Shown here: positions 24,897 to 35,559 of the stretch, in pieces
Layout of the letters: each line of letters opens with the position of its first letter
Numbering within the stretch: position 1 is the first letter of the stretch
Assembly: GCA_011316305.1 (NCBI GenBank)
Contig: SAUG01000104.1
Location: 62,001 to 126,000, forward strand
Reading direction: 5' to 3'
DNA: 64,000 nucleotides
Source of the DNA: Rusavskia elegans
Taxonomy: Eukaryota; Ascomycota; Lecanoromycetes; Teloschistales; Teloschistaceae
The notes under the pieces: generated by a model
Databases searched by the model: none
Told to the model about the DNA's origin: nothing
What the model saw: only the letters and a program-made list of their open reading frames with translations
Program-made: the position numbers and the translations under genes

Positions 24897-25383
24897 TCTG
24901 AATCACCGAGTGAGTATTCCTGACATCTCATGAGTGAGCTATCGGATGTACGTGGCGAGAGAAGTCATCAGCTCAGCAAAGTGGCTGCAGGTCTGCCTTG
25001 GGCAGCAGCTAGCCGGATTCGTCATTGCCTTTTTGTAGGTTGCCTTGTAGGTGAGATGGTGACGAATGTGAAGGACTACAGCAGAAAGACATGGCCAATA
25101 GTATCACTGTATATGCATACAGCGGAAATCACAGAGACAGCAGTGGCTATTGGCAGACTAAGGCCACCTGGCATTTGTTGTACAACTCCACTGAACAGGC
25201 AACCCACGTTAATCGTACAAGTACCTTGGCCTTACACCTGGAAACCGGGTTATCACACGTTCGGAGCAGACAAGTCACACTTGAGTTCAGTCATTTTTTC
25301 ATTCCACCCCGACGGCATCGCATCCGATGGACTCTTGAACATTGGAGTTTCTTAGCTCGGTTCTTACTACCCCATATTATATA
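24897..25383. other. Upstream region of the minus-strand gene
   Basis: 487 bp of normal composition between the start codon and the transposon. It presumably holds the promoter of the minus-strand gene. Overlapping plus-strand open frames (24,930-25,355 and 25,091-25,384) exist but show no motif, and the second runs to the transposon edge. I do not call them as genes. Confidence 0.5.
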
Positions 25384-25460
25384 AACCTGGTCAGTCAGAG
25401 TTTTACGCGAGTCCTACTAAACTTATATATAAATCTTATAACTTTTTTAATATTATATAA
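25384..25460 (+). repeat. Left terminal inverted repeat of the mariner-type element
   Basis: Matches the reverse complement of 29,063-29,139 over about 77 bp with a few transitions. Confidence 0.9.
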
Positions 25461-25699
25461 CCTTTCGACTTCTACTATTACTATAATTTCTGCGTATCTA
25501 TTTAAATTAGATATTTTAAAGCTCTATATATATACACGCTCTATAATATATTGTAGAACTTCTACTAATAGTTTCTAGCGTAATTCTGGTAGCTATAACT
25601 TTCGAATAGAAAAAAAATATTATAATATTTTACTAATAACCTTTATTTTTCTATTATTATTTACTTCGAACTATATAATAAATGGTAGATATACTATAT

Positions 25700-26660
25700 T
25701 AAAAGTAATATTATAATTTTCGAATTTTATATATCGGATTTTAATATCGCGCGCTAGAGACTTTCGATTAAGTTTACTAATAATATTAAAAGCGGATTAA
25801 CTAAATACTTTATTAAAATTCTATAACTTTATTTTAACGAGATAATAGAGTAGATTTTCGATAGATATAATAAGGTCTTCTCTACTATACGTATCTACTA
25901 AGTACTAAAGACGTTAAAAATTTCGAAAAAATTGCTATAAATTTAAATAAAGGAGAGGTTTTAAAACTTTCGTAATACCTTTATACTAGAAATTTCGGAG
26001 TACTACTACTAGTAGCTCGTCTATATTAACGAGAGCGCTACTAATAAGTATACTATCTATTTTAAATAAAGATAATCTATTTTTAAAATTAAATCTATTA
26101 TATAGAAATCTTTTTAGTATAGTAAAAGATTTAATATCTATCTAGTATACTATTCCGATAAAATACTAAATTATATAATCTATAAAGATATAATTAAAAG
26201 TTTCCGGTTTAAATAGTTTTTTAAAAAAAATATTCTTTTTAAATATAATTTCTTTCCTAGTCTAAAATTAGTAATTATTATAGATAATTACTTAGTTTAT
26301 ATAAATAAAAGAATTAAAACTCTCTATAATAGTTTCGGAATTAAAGTTCTATATCTACCGCTTTACTCGCCTAATTATAACTCTATTAAAAAGTTTTTCT
26401 CGGTTTTAACGATTTAGTTAAAGAGGTATTATAAAGATTTTAATTATATAAACTTCCGAGATTTCTTCGAAGCAGGCGTTAAAGTCTATAGTAATAAAAA
26501 AACGCGATAGGATACTTTTAATATTTAGAATATCTTCGAAAAAGTATCGATAGTATAATTATAGAAGATATCTACTTAGATAAAGAAAAAGAAAATAGAT
26601 AGTAAAGATTTAGAAAAATTAAAAAGCGGAATTAGCTACTAAACCTGTTAAACCCGTTTA
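25700..26660 (+). pseudogene. Tc1/mariner-type DDE transposase, RIP-killed
   Basis: The plus-strand translation contains, near 26,270-26,300, a beta-strand ending in IIIDNY, which fits the second catalytic Asp of DDE transposases. At 26,346-26,402 it contains LYLPLYSPNYNSIKKFFS, the hallmark LPPYSPxxNPIE block of IS630/Tc1 enzymes. The expected catalytic Glu is Lys there (GAA to AAA after T, a RIP-type change). The upstream part (25,700-26,000) has helix-turn-helix-like character but is too decayed to define a start. Confidence 0.75.
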
Positions 26661-29062
26661 GACGTAATATATTATTTATTTAATAATTAATATTTATATT
26701 AAAAGCGATCGGATTTTAATTATTTTTAGATCGTATAAAAGCGCTTAATATAATTTAAAACTTTATTACTAAATATTAAATAATAATCTACTTCGTTAAA
26801 CTATTTTATAGCTATATTAATTATACTATATTTTAGTAGTCTAAAGTTTAATAGCGATTTCGTTTTAAATAAAATTTATTATACGCGGCCTATAATAAAC
26901 TAATTAGCTTATTCTATTTTATTTATAACGGGATAATTATACGGGGTACTATAGGATTTTAAATTACTAAAACTCGAATTTAACTATTTATATATAATAA
27001 TTATAATTTAGCGCTATTATAGTTACGAATCTAATATTAAATTATAGAATTAACTAAACGTATTCGAACGATATAAAAATTAAAAAAATCGAATCGCTTT
27101 TATAATTACTAGAAATTATTAAAATTCCGGCGATATTATACCCGGCAGGTTTAGCGTTCTAGTTCTATAATTCGGACTTCCTTCCTTTAAACCTTTAATA
27201 TTATTTTCTATATTCTCTAACTATTTTCTAAAATATAATTCTAATTACTATAAATCCTCGCCTTATCTATAATATTATCGATTCGATAGCTAGTATTTAG
27301 TAGAAATTTAAAAGAATTAGAAGAAATCTAATAGGCCTAATTTTTTATACTAATACTGAATTTTATATCTAATTTTCTTTTATTCTATTATATTTAGTTT
27401 ACGTATTTAGTTTAAATTATAGTTTTTACTATTAAATATTTAATACGCTTACTAGAATATATATATCTCTAAAAGATTTTTATATATCTATTAAAAAAAG
27501 TATTATTTTCTTAATTTCCTTTAATTATTTACGGTCTAGATAGAACTATTCGGCGCCGATAGCGTAGTATAATTAGTTATAAAAAAGCGCGAGGGAATAT
27601 TCGTCTATTAAAATAGATTAAGGAATTCGAAAAAATAATTAAAAACCTAATTTATTATTTAAAAAAAATCGAAACTCTCTTTTATTATCGAAGTACTTAA
27701 TTATACCGGCGCTACTATAACTACTAGTAGAATTTACTAAATAATAATCGGAACTCCTACTACTAAAATATTTATATTTTTATTTTTATTTTTTACTTTT
27801 ATTTTATTCTACGCCGCTATCTTCTATAAAAATAAAATATATTATTTAATTATAGATCTCGGAGGAATCTAGAGATTTATATAACTATATTTAGATTTAT
27901 CTAAAAAAAATATCTTATTTTAAACAGATATATAAATAGTAATTAAAAAATAATATATTTTCTCTTCTTCCGTAGGCTACTAATAGTAATATATTTTATT
28001 CGAATATTAGATAATATTATATTTAGTTATTTTTATAATCTATATTTTTAATTTTCTATAAATTTTTCCTATTTTTAACTACTAGTAGTACTCTATTTTT
28101 TACTTTTTTATCGAGAAATTCGCGCTTTACTTTTTTTTATATTTTTTAAAAAATAATATTTTTTTATCCGATAAAGAATTTATTATAAAATTATTATTAT
28201 TTATAAAAGATTTTTTAAAAGATAACGAAGTTATAATAATATCGGAATTATAAACTTTCTTTTTTTTTTTTTTTTTTTTTTTTTTACTCGTATTTTTATC
28301 GATCTAGCTATTAAAAATAATAGATTCCGAAAAGAAAAAAATATAAATCTAAATAATATATATACTAATAGCTTTTCTTTTCTCGGAGATTTACTATAGA
28401 GCTATAGAATTAATTTTTTTCTAATCGCTCGAGTTTTTATAGAAATTAATAAATAAATTTTTTATTATTTCTAGGCAGATTATATTAGCGATAGATATAT
28501 ATATAAGCTATATATATTAGTTTTTTTTTAATCGAAATTTTTAATAATTTCTATAGTAAAGGTATCGAATATAAAATCCCCGAAGCTTTTAAATCTTCTA
28601 TAAATAATATTTTTTTTATATAAAACTTTTTAATTAATTATATAAAAGATAGCGACCTTTTTTTTTGTAGTTTTTTTTTTAGTCTTTTTAGTAGTTTTTT
28701 TATCTACTACTTTCTTTTTAGCTACTTTTTTCTTTTTTATTATATTCTTTTTTTCTACTATTTTAGCTACTTTCGCTATATTTTCTTAAACGCGATTTTT
28801 AGTAGCCTTTTCCTTTTTAATAGCTACTTCTATCTATTTTATAGTTATTTTAGATAGTAGTCTATAAGATTATACTATATTATTAACGATATCTTCTATA
28901 ATATTTTAGAGATTTATTTACTATCGATTATACTAGTTTTTAGTAGCGCGATTATAATTTTTTTATATTATAATATAAAAGGGTTAAAAGATTATATATA
29001 GCTTTAATTTATCTAAATTAAGCGAAAGTAGATAGATTTATATTAATAATAAAGGTTAAAAA
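26661..29062 (-). other. Right half of the mariner-type element, possible second decayed gene with Lys-rich tract
   Basis: 2.4 kb not accounted for by the transposase. The minus strand around 28,820-28,650 translates to a long Lys/Ala/Thr-rich run (KKKVAKKKVVDKKTTKKTKK), which could be the remains of a basic region. Stops follow. A run of about 27 T lies at 28,259-28,285. I could not find target duplications or inner inverted repeats that would make this a separate nested element. Confidence 0.35.
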
Positions 29063-29139
29063 GTTATATAGTACTAAAAAGTTATAAGATTTATATATAA
29101 GTTTAGTAGGGCTCGCGTAAAACTCTGACTGACCAGGTT
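29063..29139 (-). repeat. Right terminal inverted repeat of the mariner-type element
   Basis: Inverted match to 25,384-25,460. The outer ~40 bp are unmutated. Confidence 0.9.
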
Positions 29140-29326
29140 TATTTAATCTGGGGTAAGCACTCCCCCAACCCACTTCAGTTTGTCTCGTGAGTGCATACAA
29201 CCTATCAGATGATGCACATATCGGAATTCCTTGACTTCTACATGATTCGGGCGACACTCTCTCCTCACCTTCGCCGGAGTGACAGAAGACATCATGATCC
29301 ACCGCTTGCAGAGTATCTCTATCGAC

Positions 29327-29842
29327 CTATGATGAAGGTCTAGAATGCCCAGTAGAGAGCAGCAGTGTCACGCAGTGTCTGGTGGCCCAAATGTACAGTA
29401 GCAGCTCCACAATCATGTTTCTGAATCCGACATCACTGCTTTCCGGCCGGGAACATATCCTTTGGTGTGTGGAGGTCAAAGCCTGGATGCCAGACTCTGC
29501 CATCCGAAACGGGTCAACACGCGGCGTCCACAATGGGTTCTTCCATTTTCAGCAGGCGGTCCCGATGTCTCTTCCCGTACGGTCGGCCCCCATGGTTCAG
29601 TCCAGTGTTGATTTGTCCTGGTAACTCCAAGTAGGCTTGCTCATGTCGGGTAAATTCCTGAGCATCAGAACTCCTAGATGACCATGGGTCCTGAGAGTGT
29701 AATTCACACGGGTTTTGCCGGATTTGTAATGCCAAGTTTCAACAATCCAGAATATCAAGAAGAGATCCATCGCAATGTACACCATCTTCTGAAACATCTG
29801 GAAAATTGAGTCAGCCACAGCCATCAACCCGTCCGATCTCAA
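29327..29842 (-). pseudogene. Coding-like fragment, frame-shifted; unrecognised
   Basis: On the minus strand the protein-like signal runs from a hydrophobic N-terminal segment (FQKMVYIAMDLFLIFWIVETW, frame of 29,842) through a second frame (ELPGQINTGLNHGGRPYGKRH, 29,735-29,514). It then returns to the first frame (VDPFRMAESGIQALTS, 29,533-29,327). Either small introns or a frameshift near 29,520 separate them; no convincing splice pair joins the last two pieces. I do not recognise the family. Its downstream end lies about 190 bp from the transposon. Confidence 0.35.
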
Positions 29843-30125
29843 ATGTCAGCCACGATCATCATTCGCGATCTATTCAGGATCGGGTACCGGGTTGCCCCAA
29901 CTTTGACCCGGTAGCTTGCAGGAAGCGGTGAGTCTACGCAACCGGACGCTCTGCTCCCTAAGTCATCCCTTCAATTCTTTCTCTCTATTTGATCTAGCAT
30001 CCTCACTCACAGGTTTCTCTGACCCAATCGCCAGATTTTCCATCATTCGCGGGTTAAAATCTAATCCATCCCCACCTAAGCAACCCTTGCGCACAGCGAT
30101 CTGCATTACTCAAACATCTCCATGG

Positions 30126-30992
30126 ACCGTTCGCGACTCCTTGGGTGGATGATCATGGGACTTGCTATCGCATAGTCAATGTCCTTATTGCTGTCAACGT
30201 ATGGTAACGATCTCCGCGCCGTCGCTCTTCCGTTCTTGTCCTCTCAGGGGCAAGCACCCCTCGAAAAGCATGAGTCCTTACGAACAGGGCCTTGTCGATC
30301 TTCTTCGACGATGTATTCAACCTCATCACCATTACGATTCGACAAACCATCTCAAGCCCTCTTTCACCGGGATTCCAAAATGCCATCGACTCGCTCAAAT
30401 TGACAGATCGAAAGAAAACCCACCTGAAGAGCAATTCGAAAAACTTTCCATCCTCAATGGCCAAACTAATGATGATCGAAAAGATATGGTTGCCCACGAA
30501 GCAAGAGAGAGTGATTTCGTCACTCATCACAGCAGCAAGGAACTTGGTGAAAATTTCGAAAAAATCGAGCTTTCTGGCAACTGAGATGATGGCTTACAGC
30601 TTTTTGCACGGCTCTTAAAGATTGGCTTGAACTTGAGATGGATGATGGAAACAAGTGCACGGCTGAGGTCGGATGTCGTCCAAAAGTTGGAGTTGCAGCT
30701 AGAGCTGATCCAAGTCATTCGAAGAGTCTGCCCAATACAAGGATATATCAAACTCTAAGGGACAGGGTATCGAAGTCGTTGACAGCGCCTTACGGTATAT
30801 TGCTTGCTGCCTTACTGGAAACTCTCCTGGATACTTTGGTTGAGGAAGGCAAAGTGCTGGACATTGTACGGAAAGGATACAAGCAGGAGCTAGGACATGT
30901 AGGCGATAGTGGAATCGGTCCACACCTCGATCGTATGCTGTCACAAGCCAGACATGATGACAATGCCTCACTGGTGCTATCGGATACGACAT
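30126..30992 (+). pseudogene. Decayed gene: hydrophobic N-terminus plus helical protein spread over three frames
   Basis: Starting at the ATG at 30,126, a hydrophobic stretch (RLLGWMIMGLAIA) meets an in-frame TAG that CAG to TAG (RIP type) would explain, then continues to about 30,290. Protein-like helical sequence moves to a second frame (FFDDVFNLITITIRQTISS, 30,292-30,600). A third frame follows (ARLLKIGLNLRWMMETSARL, 30,600-30,770), and a last frame ends at 30,994 (PYGILLAALLETLLDTLVEE). No GT-AG pairs explain the shifts. The layout resembles the intact gene at 33,660, a resemblance of architecture only. Confidence 0.4.
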
Positions 30993-30994
30993 AG

Positions 30995-32270
30995 GACGAC
31001 GATGACTCAACAAAGACTTGAAGTCCCAGGTATGTCGTTCCATCGATGCAAGAGCCCCAAATACTGATAGCAACAGATGTTGTGGCGTTGGTTCGAAATT
31101 TCTGGCCGGCTCCCATGAACTGGCATGGCTTTGAGTATCAGTCGAGGTATCAGAGGCCGATACTAACAGATGCTGCAACTCGTCGTATTCGTCGACGTAG
31201 ATCGGGACGATCGAGGACGGATAGAAGGAAGGCACACGTCATGTGCAGGTTTCGAGATTTGCTGGCGGGCCATAGATATTCTGCAACCCTACCATCTTTG
31301 CCTGCGGCGCATTTCCAGGGTCTTGTCAGGACTTTCCTGTTCTTGTCCGTTCATTGGGAGAGTCACAATGTATCTGCTTCTTTGCCCATTTGGTATCATG
31401 TTGAGGCCCAGATCCATTAATCCACCCCCCTTACTTCATTGAACTTCAGCCTTGTATTGCAAACCCCAGTCCTGTACTCACCCCTGTATGATCATCTTCT
31501 TTGCTGCGTTGTGTTAGGTAGCACTAATTTCCCTCAACCATCCAATTCCAACCCCATACTCACGTACCGCAGCCTTGCAATCAACCACTCCCAATGACAA
31601 CCCTTTTCCCATTACACTTGCCACCAGAAAGCGTGGCTAAACTCAAACTCCCCTTCCACAACAATCACATTTTATCTATTTTGTTTCATAGAAAGAACAA
31701 CACAACACTGTGCCGCGCAAATCCAAAAGCCATGCCGGTAAAGGGGCTCTCGATTTGGTATCCTAGCACAAGTATTCCGTCAGTGCAACAATCACGTCTA
31801 CTTCATGAATTTAACAATACGAGGCACACAGGAGTACACGCACCCTCCTCAACAAGATGACATGTCGGGAGCTTGTGCTGAGAATGCTGCAGCGAAGAAG
31901 ACGTCCTCAAAGCCGATGGCCATGAGGTCCATAAGCTACCTCACTTGGTGTTTATCGACCAGCAAAGCACAATGTCGCTACCTCGAAGTCCGTGCAATAG
32001 ATAAGCCGAGTTTACATCGACCTCCACTAAAATTTTGCATTCAGTGTACCGATTTGATCCCGGACAAGAATTCGATAAATCTTGCCGAATGTCGTTCCAA
32101 AGCGAAGACGATGGGCTAGTTCGTGACGATAAAGGATAGGGAAGACTAACATACAAGAATGTTGACGTTACAAGCACTATACCAGACTACTACGTCTATC
32201 GTTGGGGTTATCTTGCAAGAGACAGCACCAGTATGAAACGGATAATCACCGCATTTGCTACCCGATGGTC
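30995..32270. other. Normal-composition stretch without a supportable gene
   Basis: Open frames shorter than 180 codons on both strands overlap each other and show no motif. A minus-strand frame near 32,120-32,040 (ELAHRLRFGTTFGKIYRILV) looks coding but ends in stops, some of which (TAG, TAA) could be RIP-derived. I call nothing here. Confidence 0.4.
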
Positions 32271-32273
32271 GTC

Positions 32274-32281
32274 TATAAATA
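32274..32281 (+). promoter_or_regulatory. TATA-box-like element
   Basis: TATAAATA, 67 bp upstream of the first ATG (32,348) of the decayed frame that follows. A position like this suits a fungal core promoter, but the downstream gene is not intact. Confidence 0.35.
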
Positions 32282-32347
32282 GAAGGAATTGATAGCTCGT
32301 CTACTTGGACTCTTGTCATGACAAGTTCTTGGACGAACCATATATAT

Positions 32348-32875
32348 GAATATCGTTAAGCTCTGGACAGCAAAGTTACAGAACTGTATTATTCTATCTA
32401 GTTCCAGTACCTGTGGACTTGCTTGCTATTGTGGTTGCCGGTGAGCAGATCGTTGCAATTGGTCAGAAGTACATGATATAGCTTCCGGGAACCAGCTTAC
32501 GATTGGCCAAAATAGACTGTAAGAAGACCGTCCTTTGATTCGTGATGCGACAGCCAACTTGGTCTCGATCTTGACAGAGAGACTCAAGGGATAGTAAAGT
32601 GAGGAAAGTTGAAAATTTACGACGAAGACCAGTCCGGGTCTTGCCAAGGAAAAGTCCATTTATCCCTGTACGGTCTAGCGCCGGGAAAGCTTCGGTATAG
32701 TGATGTGCTAGACTCTGAGAAGATGTTTTCCAGTTTCATGAGTCCACCGGGGCGAACACGTCCAACGACGGACGAGTTTCATCCTCGCATGCAGGTGAGC
32801 AATAACAGACATATCACAATGGCGTCCATCGACCTACAGCAAAGTCACTCACCCACACCAGCCTACATCACTTAG
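32348..32875 (+). pseudogene. Decayed coding sequence behind a TATA box; unrecognised
   Basis: From the ATG at 32,348 (MNIVKLWTAKLQNC) the frame closes after 32 codons. Coding-like sequence appears in the same frame further on (EVHDIASGNQLTIGQNRL-stop-EDRPLIRDATANLVSIL...) with TAA, TAG and TAA stops at positions where Gln codons could have been RIP-mutated. A second frame (KLRYSDVLDSEKMFSSFMSP, 32,609-32,790) follows and meets a good donor (GTGAGC at about 32,794). I infer a gene damaged by RIP leaking from nearby repeats. Confidence 0.3.
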
Positions 32876-32999
32876 TCGGACGGGCTCACGGATTTGGGTG
32901 TTGACAAATCAACCTTCGGCAGTGGTTTCGCACATGGTGAATGGTCTGGTCGGAACGACTGCAGCGCGCTTGAGGTGACAGCAAGTTCTGATGTAATGT

Positions 33000-33640
33000 C
33001 TTGTGAGCCTACAAATAACCCAACAACATCCTGACAGTGTAGGGCCCCCGTTTTGGTGCAGTCATGTCTCTACCCTAGAAACCCACATCCAGATCGGCAA
33101 ACGCAATCTCCAGATTTCTGGATCCAATGATTTTCCCCGGTCATCTTCTGGCATGTCTCCTCCCGTGTGGCTGTCGTGGCTGTCATCGCTACCTTTGGCT
33201 GCTCGATTGACTGGAGAAACCCTGGTGCGATACGATATCAGCGTTCTTTGCTCTACTTCTCCGAAGTGTGATAAAAATTAGCATTGGCACAAAGGGGTGT
33301 TCGCCTTTCGATGTCAGTAATGGCAAAGACGCAAGAATCATTGGCATATCGGCGGGAATGCCAATGAAATGTGGGTCAATCACAGTCAACTGACTGTTTG
33401 TCTAAAATGCCGACATGCTCTCTTCCGTCCAAAGCCAGCATGACTTTCCGTTTGCTTTACCATACCTGGAAGCATGCAGGGTGTTCAGATATAGCGGTGA
33501 GTCTTCTCTGCAAGAATACACAGATGCTTTGTACCCTGTTCTTTCCATCGACAAAGTCCACCTCTTTCTTGATCACATCCACCATCGTCTACGCACCAAT
33601 TCATTCTTGCACTGTCATCCGCAGAACACCAGCCGTACAC
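33000..33640 (-). pseudogene. Minus-strand coding-like fragments, possibly one decayed or intron-rich gene
   Basis: Three segments on the minus strand look protein-like in changing frames: DFVDGKNRVQSICVFLQRRL near 33,570, IDPHFIGIPADMPMILASLP within 33,389-33,189, and a hydrophilic stretch ending WMWVSRVET near 33,050. The first ends at a GTATGG that could act as a splice donor. No recognisable domain. Confidence 0.25.
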
Positions 33641-33659
33641 GTCTTCCACTTAGAAAATC

Positions 33660-34473
33660 TTGAATTTCTCTCTGGCCTTAATGGAGTACCCGCGTGTCAT
33701 GAGTCGGCCCGTCAGCCTGGCTATTGTTATGAGTTTCTTGTTTTACGTCCTTCTCGCTGAGTACGAATTCCCCAATGCCAACCTCTCGTCTCTATATGAA
33801 CCAGGCAAGTTGATTTTATTCAGTATCAGACTGTATTCTAGTACTTCGTCTAACGTACTACCTAGAGATAACGCATCACCTACAGAATGCTTCCGAATTT
33901 TTCGTTTACCAGAGCGAGACACTGCTGAGCTGGGGGACCCTTGGTCCGGTTAACACAGAGTCCAACCATTCTCTTCAGGACCCTTCGGAGTGGCTGGAGT
34001 CAGACGACAGGGCGATAGAAGCCTATCTTCGGAAATTCTGGATGCGCGCCAATCGGATCACAATGCTCTTTGAACGACTTGATAGAAGGCGGGAAGAGAT
34101 GAATACGGTCCTGCATAATGGCATTAGAGTCAACGCCCTAGTCAAGAAGACGGAATCGAGTTACCCTTTCTCACTCAACTCATCCGAGAAGAAGACTATC
34201 CGGGACTTTCGGCAAAGGGCTACGAAGCTACTAGAAACTCTGCCAGCAGACAAAGATGTGGCAAGAAAGCTTACTGGAGAGTTCAGCGCACAGTCAGCTC
34301 TGGTCGCTCTTATCCGGAGTAGGGTCCCCAGCGCACTTACCAGTATCTTGGAAGAATCCGAAGAAAAGTTGGGTGGAAGTCGAGAGGTCTTGTCAAAGAT
34401 CGTGGATTCTCTAGGATCAATTGAGGTATCAATTCGAAAATTCCTGGACGATCTTGCCGACGTACAGGCATGA
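33660..34473 (+). CDS. Unrecognised helical protein with N-terminal hydrophobic segment, GC-AG intron (~250 aa)
   Basis: Exon 1 33,660-33,804 and exon 2 33,866-34,473 join in frame to 250 codons plus TGA. The 61-nt intron has donor GCAAGT, branch CTAAC (33,850-33,854) and acceptor CTAG; GC-AG introns with an otherwise consensus donor are a known minor class in fungi. Start candidates are ATGs at 33,660, 33,681 and 33,699; the last gives MSRPVSLAIVMSFLFYVLLA, a plausible signal peptide or membrane anchor. The rest is mostly charged amphipathic helix with a coiled-coil look (MLFERLDRRREEMNTVLHNG; later KIVDSLGSIEVSIRKFLDDL). No known domain, so the function is unknown. It is the only plus-strand frame in the right part of the island that stays open over both exons. 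The same frame stays open for about 90 codons beyond the TGA. Confidence 0.6.
33805..33865 (+). other. GC-AG intron
   Basis: 61 nt, GCAAGT...CTAAC...CCTAG. Retention would introduce an in-frame change and stop; removal gives a continuous frame. Confidence 0.6.
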
Positions 34474-35090
34474 AACCTTGAGATACGAAGCAGTTCCCAT
34501 GACCTCGTCAACTGGGACGAGCAAGTCTTTAATCCCACCGGACATTATCACTTGTTCCACCGATCCGCAAGACACGGGGACATCTGGATGGTCCTGGTAC
34601 GTGTCAAGGTAGCGACCTCAATAGATTCACCTCTTCCACTCCTCTGGCAACCGAGGCCCCATTACAGCTTCGTTCTCTCATCACCAACCACATACACTCA
34701 TAATTTGCTTGTTCAAATGGCTTCATTATCAAAGCTCCTGACTTGAAATCCACGGCCCTGCGATTCAGCAGCTTTCTAGACCCTAACCACAAGATTCTGG
34801 TGTTTGCACTTTTCCTTCAATCAACGGAGTGCGTCTGAGTATGCACCAGCTCTACGACGAGAATTTCCTTGTGATTCATAGCTTTGTACGTCTTAGCGAC
34901 AGATATGCTGGGACAGCTTCCCATCTGTATCTTGCCCATACCATTACAGTCGCGGAGTCTCCATTCAGATCCCTTCTGAGGTCAAGCAAGTAGAATAATG
35001 CCACTCCTTCTGCCCCGCAATGATATTTTCGCGAGCAAACGGAGTTCGTGAATGAGCTGCATAGAGGGCTTATCCGCAGGCTTTCATACT
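34474..35090. other. Downstream of the helical-protein gene; no supported gene
   Basis: To about 34,745 the frame of the upstream gene remains open after its TGA (about 90 codons, e.g. HLFHRSARHGDIWMVLVRVK), which may be 3' coding sequence lost by a nonsense change or simple chance. From 34,750 to 35,090 I see nothing definable. Confidence 0.35.
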
Positions 35091-35099
35091 TAGTTCTAT

Positions 35100-35554
35100 G
35101 CTATAGTTCGTAATACGACACCGTAACACGTCTTTGGCACTTTCCTCATCGCCTTCTTATACGCTTGAAGCCGAAAGGCGCTGCTCGCACGACTGCTCGA
35201 GTATCTGATTTGCATTTACAAAGACTTGCTCCACCACTTCTGCCGGGTATCAGACGACCCGGAGACTTATAGATCGAAACACTTGCCTTCCCAAAAATGG
35301 CCGAGGTGCATAACTTCTTCTAGCGGCTCTGATCATGTGTCAACATCCTTTTCAGGTCTGACATAGAAATCTATCCTATTGTACTGTCGTCGATTGACAA
35401 ATCAATAGATCTCATTCAACAATCGGTCATTTTCCGTCCGCTTGGGAACGGTCGCCGACCCTAAGTTCCCCGTCGATCCGATTTGGGATGCAATGGTATC
35501 TGTTTTTACCGTGGCACGGCACCCCGCAGAATCTGAATTTCCAGAGACAAAGCG
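35100..35554 (+). pseudogene. Exon-like fragments of a larger decayed or truncated gene
   Basis: 35,125-35,320 reads in one frame as a helical segment (ALLARLLEYLICIYKDLLHH) with one stop upstream (TGA). It is loosely reminiscent of the N-terminal helical domains before NACHT modules in fungal NLR-like proteins, a weak impression. 35,409-35,554 is a clean exon candidate (GTVADPKFPVDPIWDAMVSV...) bounded by an acceptor (CAATAG, with a TTGAC branch-like site) and a GTGAGT donor. No continuation is obvious before the RIP block begins at about 35,810. Confidence 0.3.
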
Positions 35555-35559
35555 GTGAG

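Larger units (their letters stand above)
25384..29139 (+). mobile_element. Tc1/mariner (IS630-type) transposon, RIP-mutated, 3.76 kb
   Basis: Bounded by ~77-bp inverted repeats (25,384-25,460 and 29,063-29,139, starting AACCTGGTCAGTCAGAG) and flanked by TA on each side (25,382-25,383 and 29,140-29,141), the canonical target of this superfamily. A degenerate DDE transposase lies in the left half. The outer ~40 bp of each terminus keep CA/TG; the interior is heavily RIP-mutated. The element is about twice the usual length for the family because of 2.4 kb of extra sequence on the right. Confidence 0.88.

Noticed and set aside
24930..25384. Two overlapping plus-strand open frames upstream of the ubiquitin-like-domain gene
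   Set aside because: No motif, no convincing splice sites, mutually overlapping, and the longer reading toward the transposon ends at its edge; more likely promoter sequence of the minus-strand gene.
26640..26665. AAACCTG...GTTTAGACG as a possible inner transposon terminus
   Set aside because: No matching inverted partner or target duplication was found within the element.
28259..28285. Poly-T run as the tail of an inverted LINE
   Set aside because: No target duplication or non-LTR coding sequence found beside it; T-rich runs are common after RIP.
30162..30584. 140-codon plus-strand frame and 121-codon minus-strand frame over the same bases
   Set aside because: The amino-acid pattern in both is less protein-like over 30,292-30,600 than the second plus-strand frame; I treat the region as one decayed plus-strand gene, with modest confidence.
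34161..34538. 125-codon minus-strand open frame
   Set aside because: Antisense shadow of exon 2 of the helical-protein gene.
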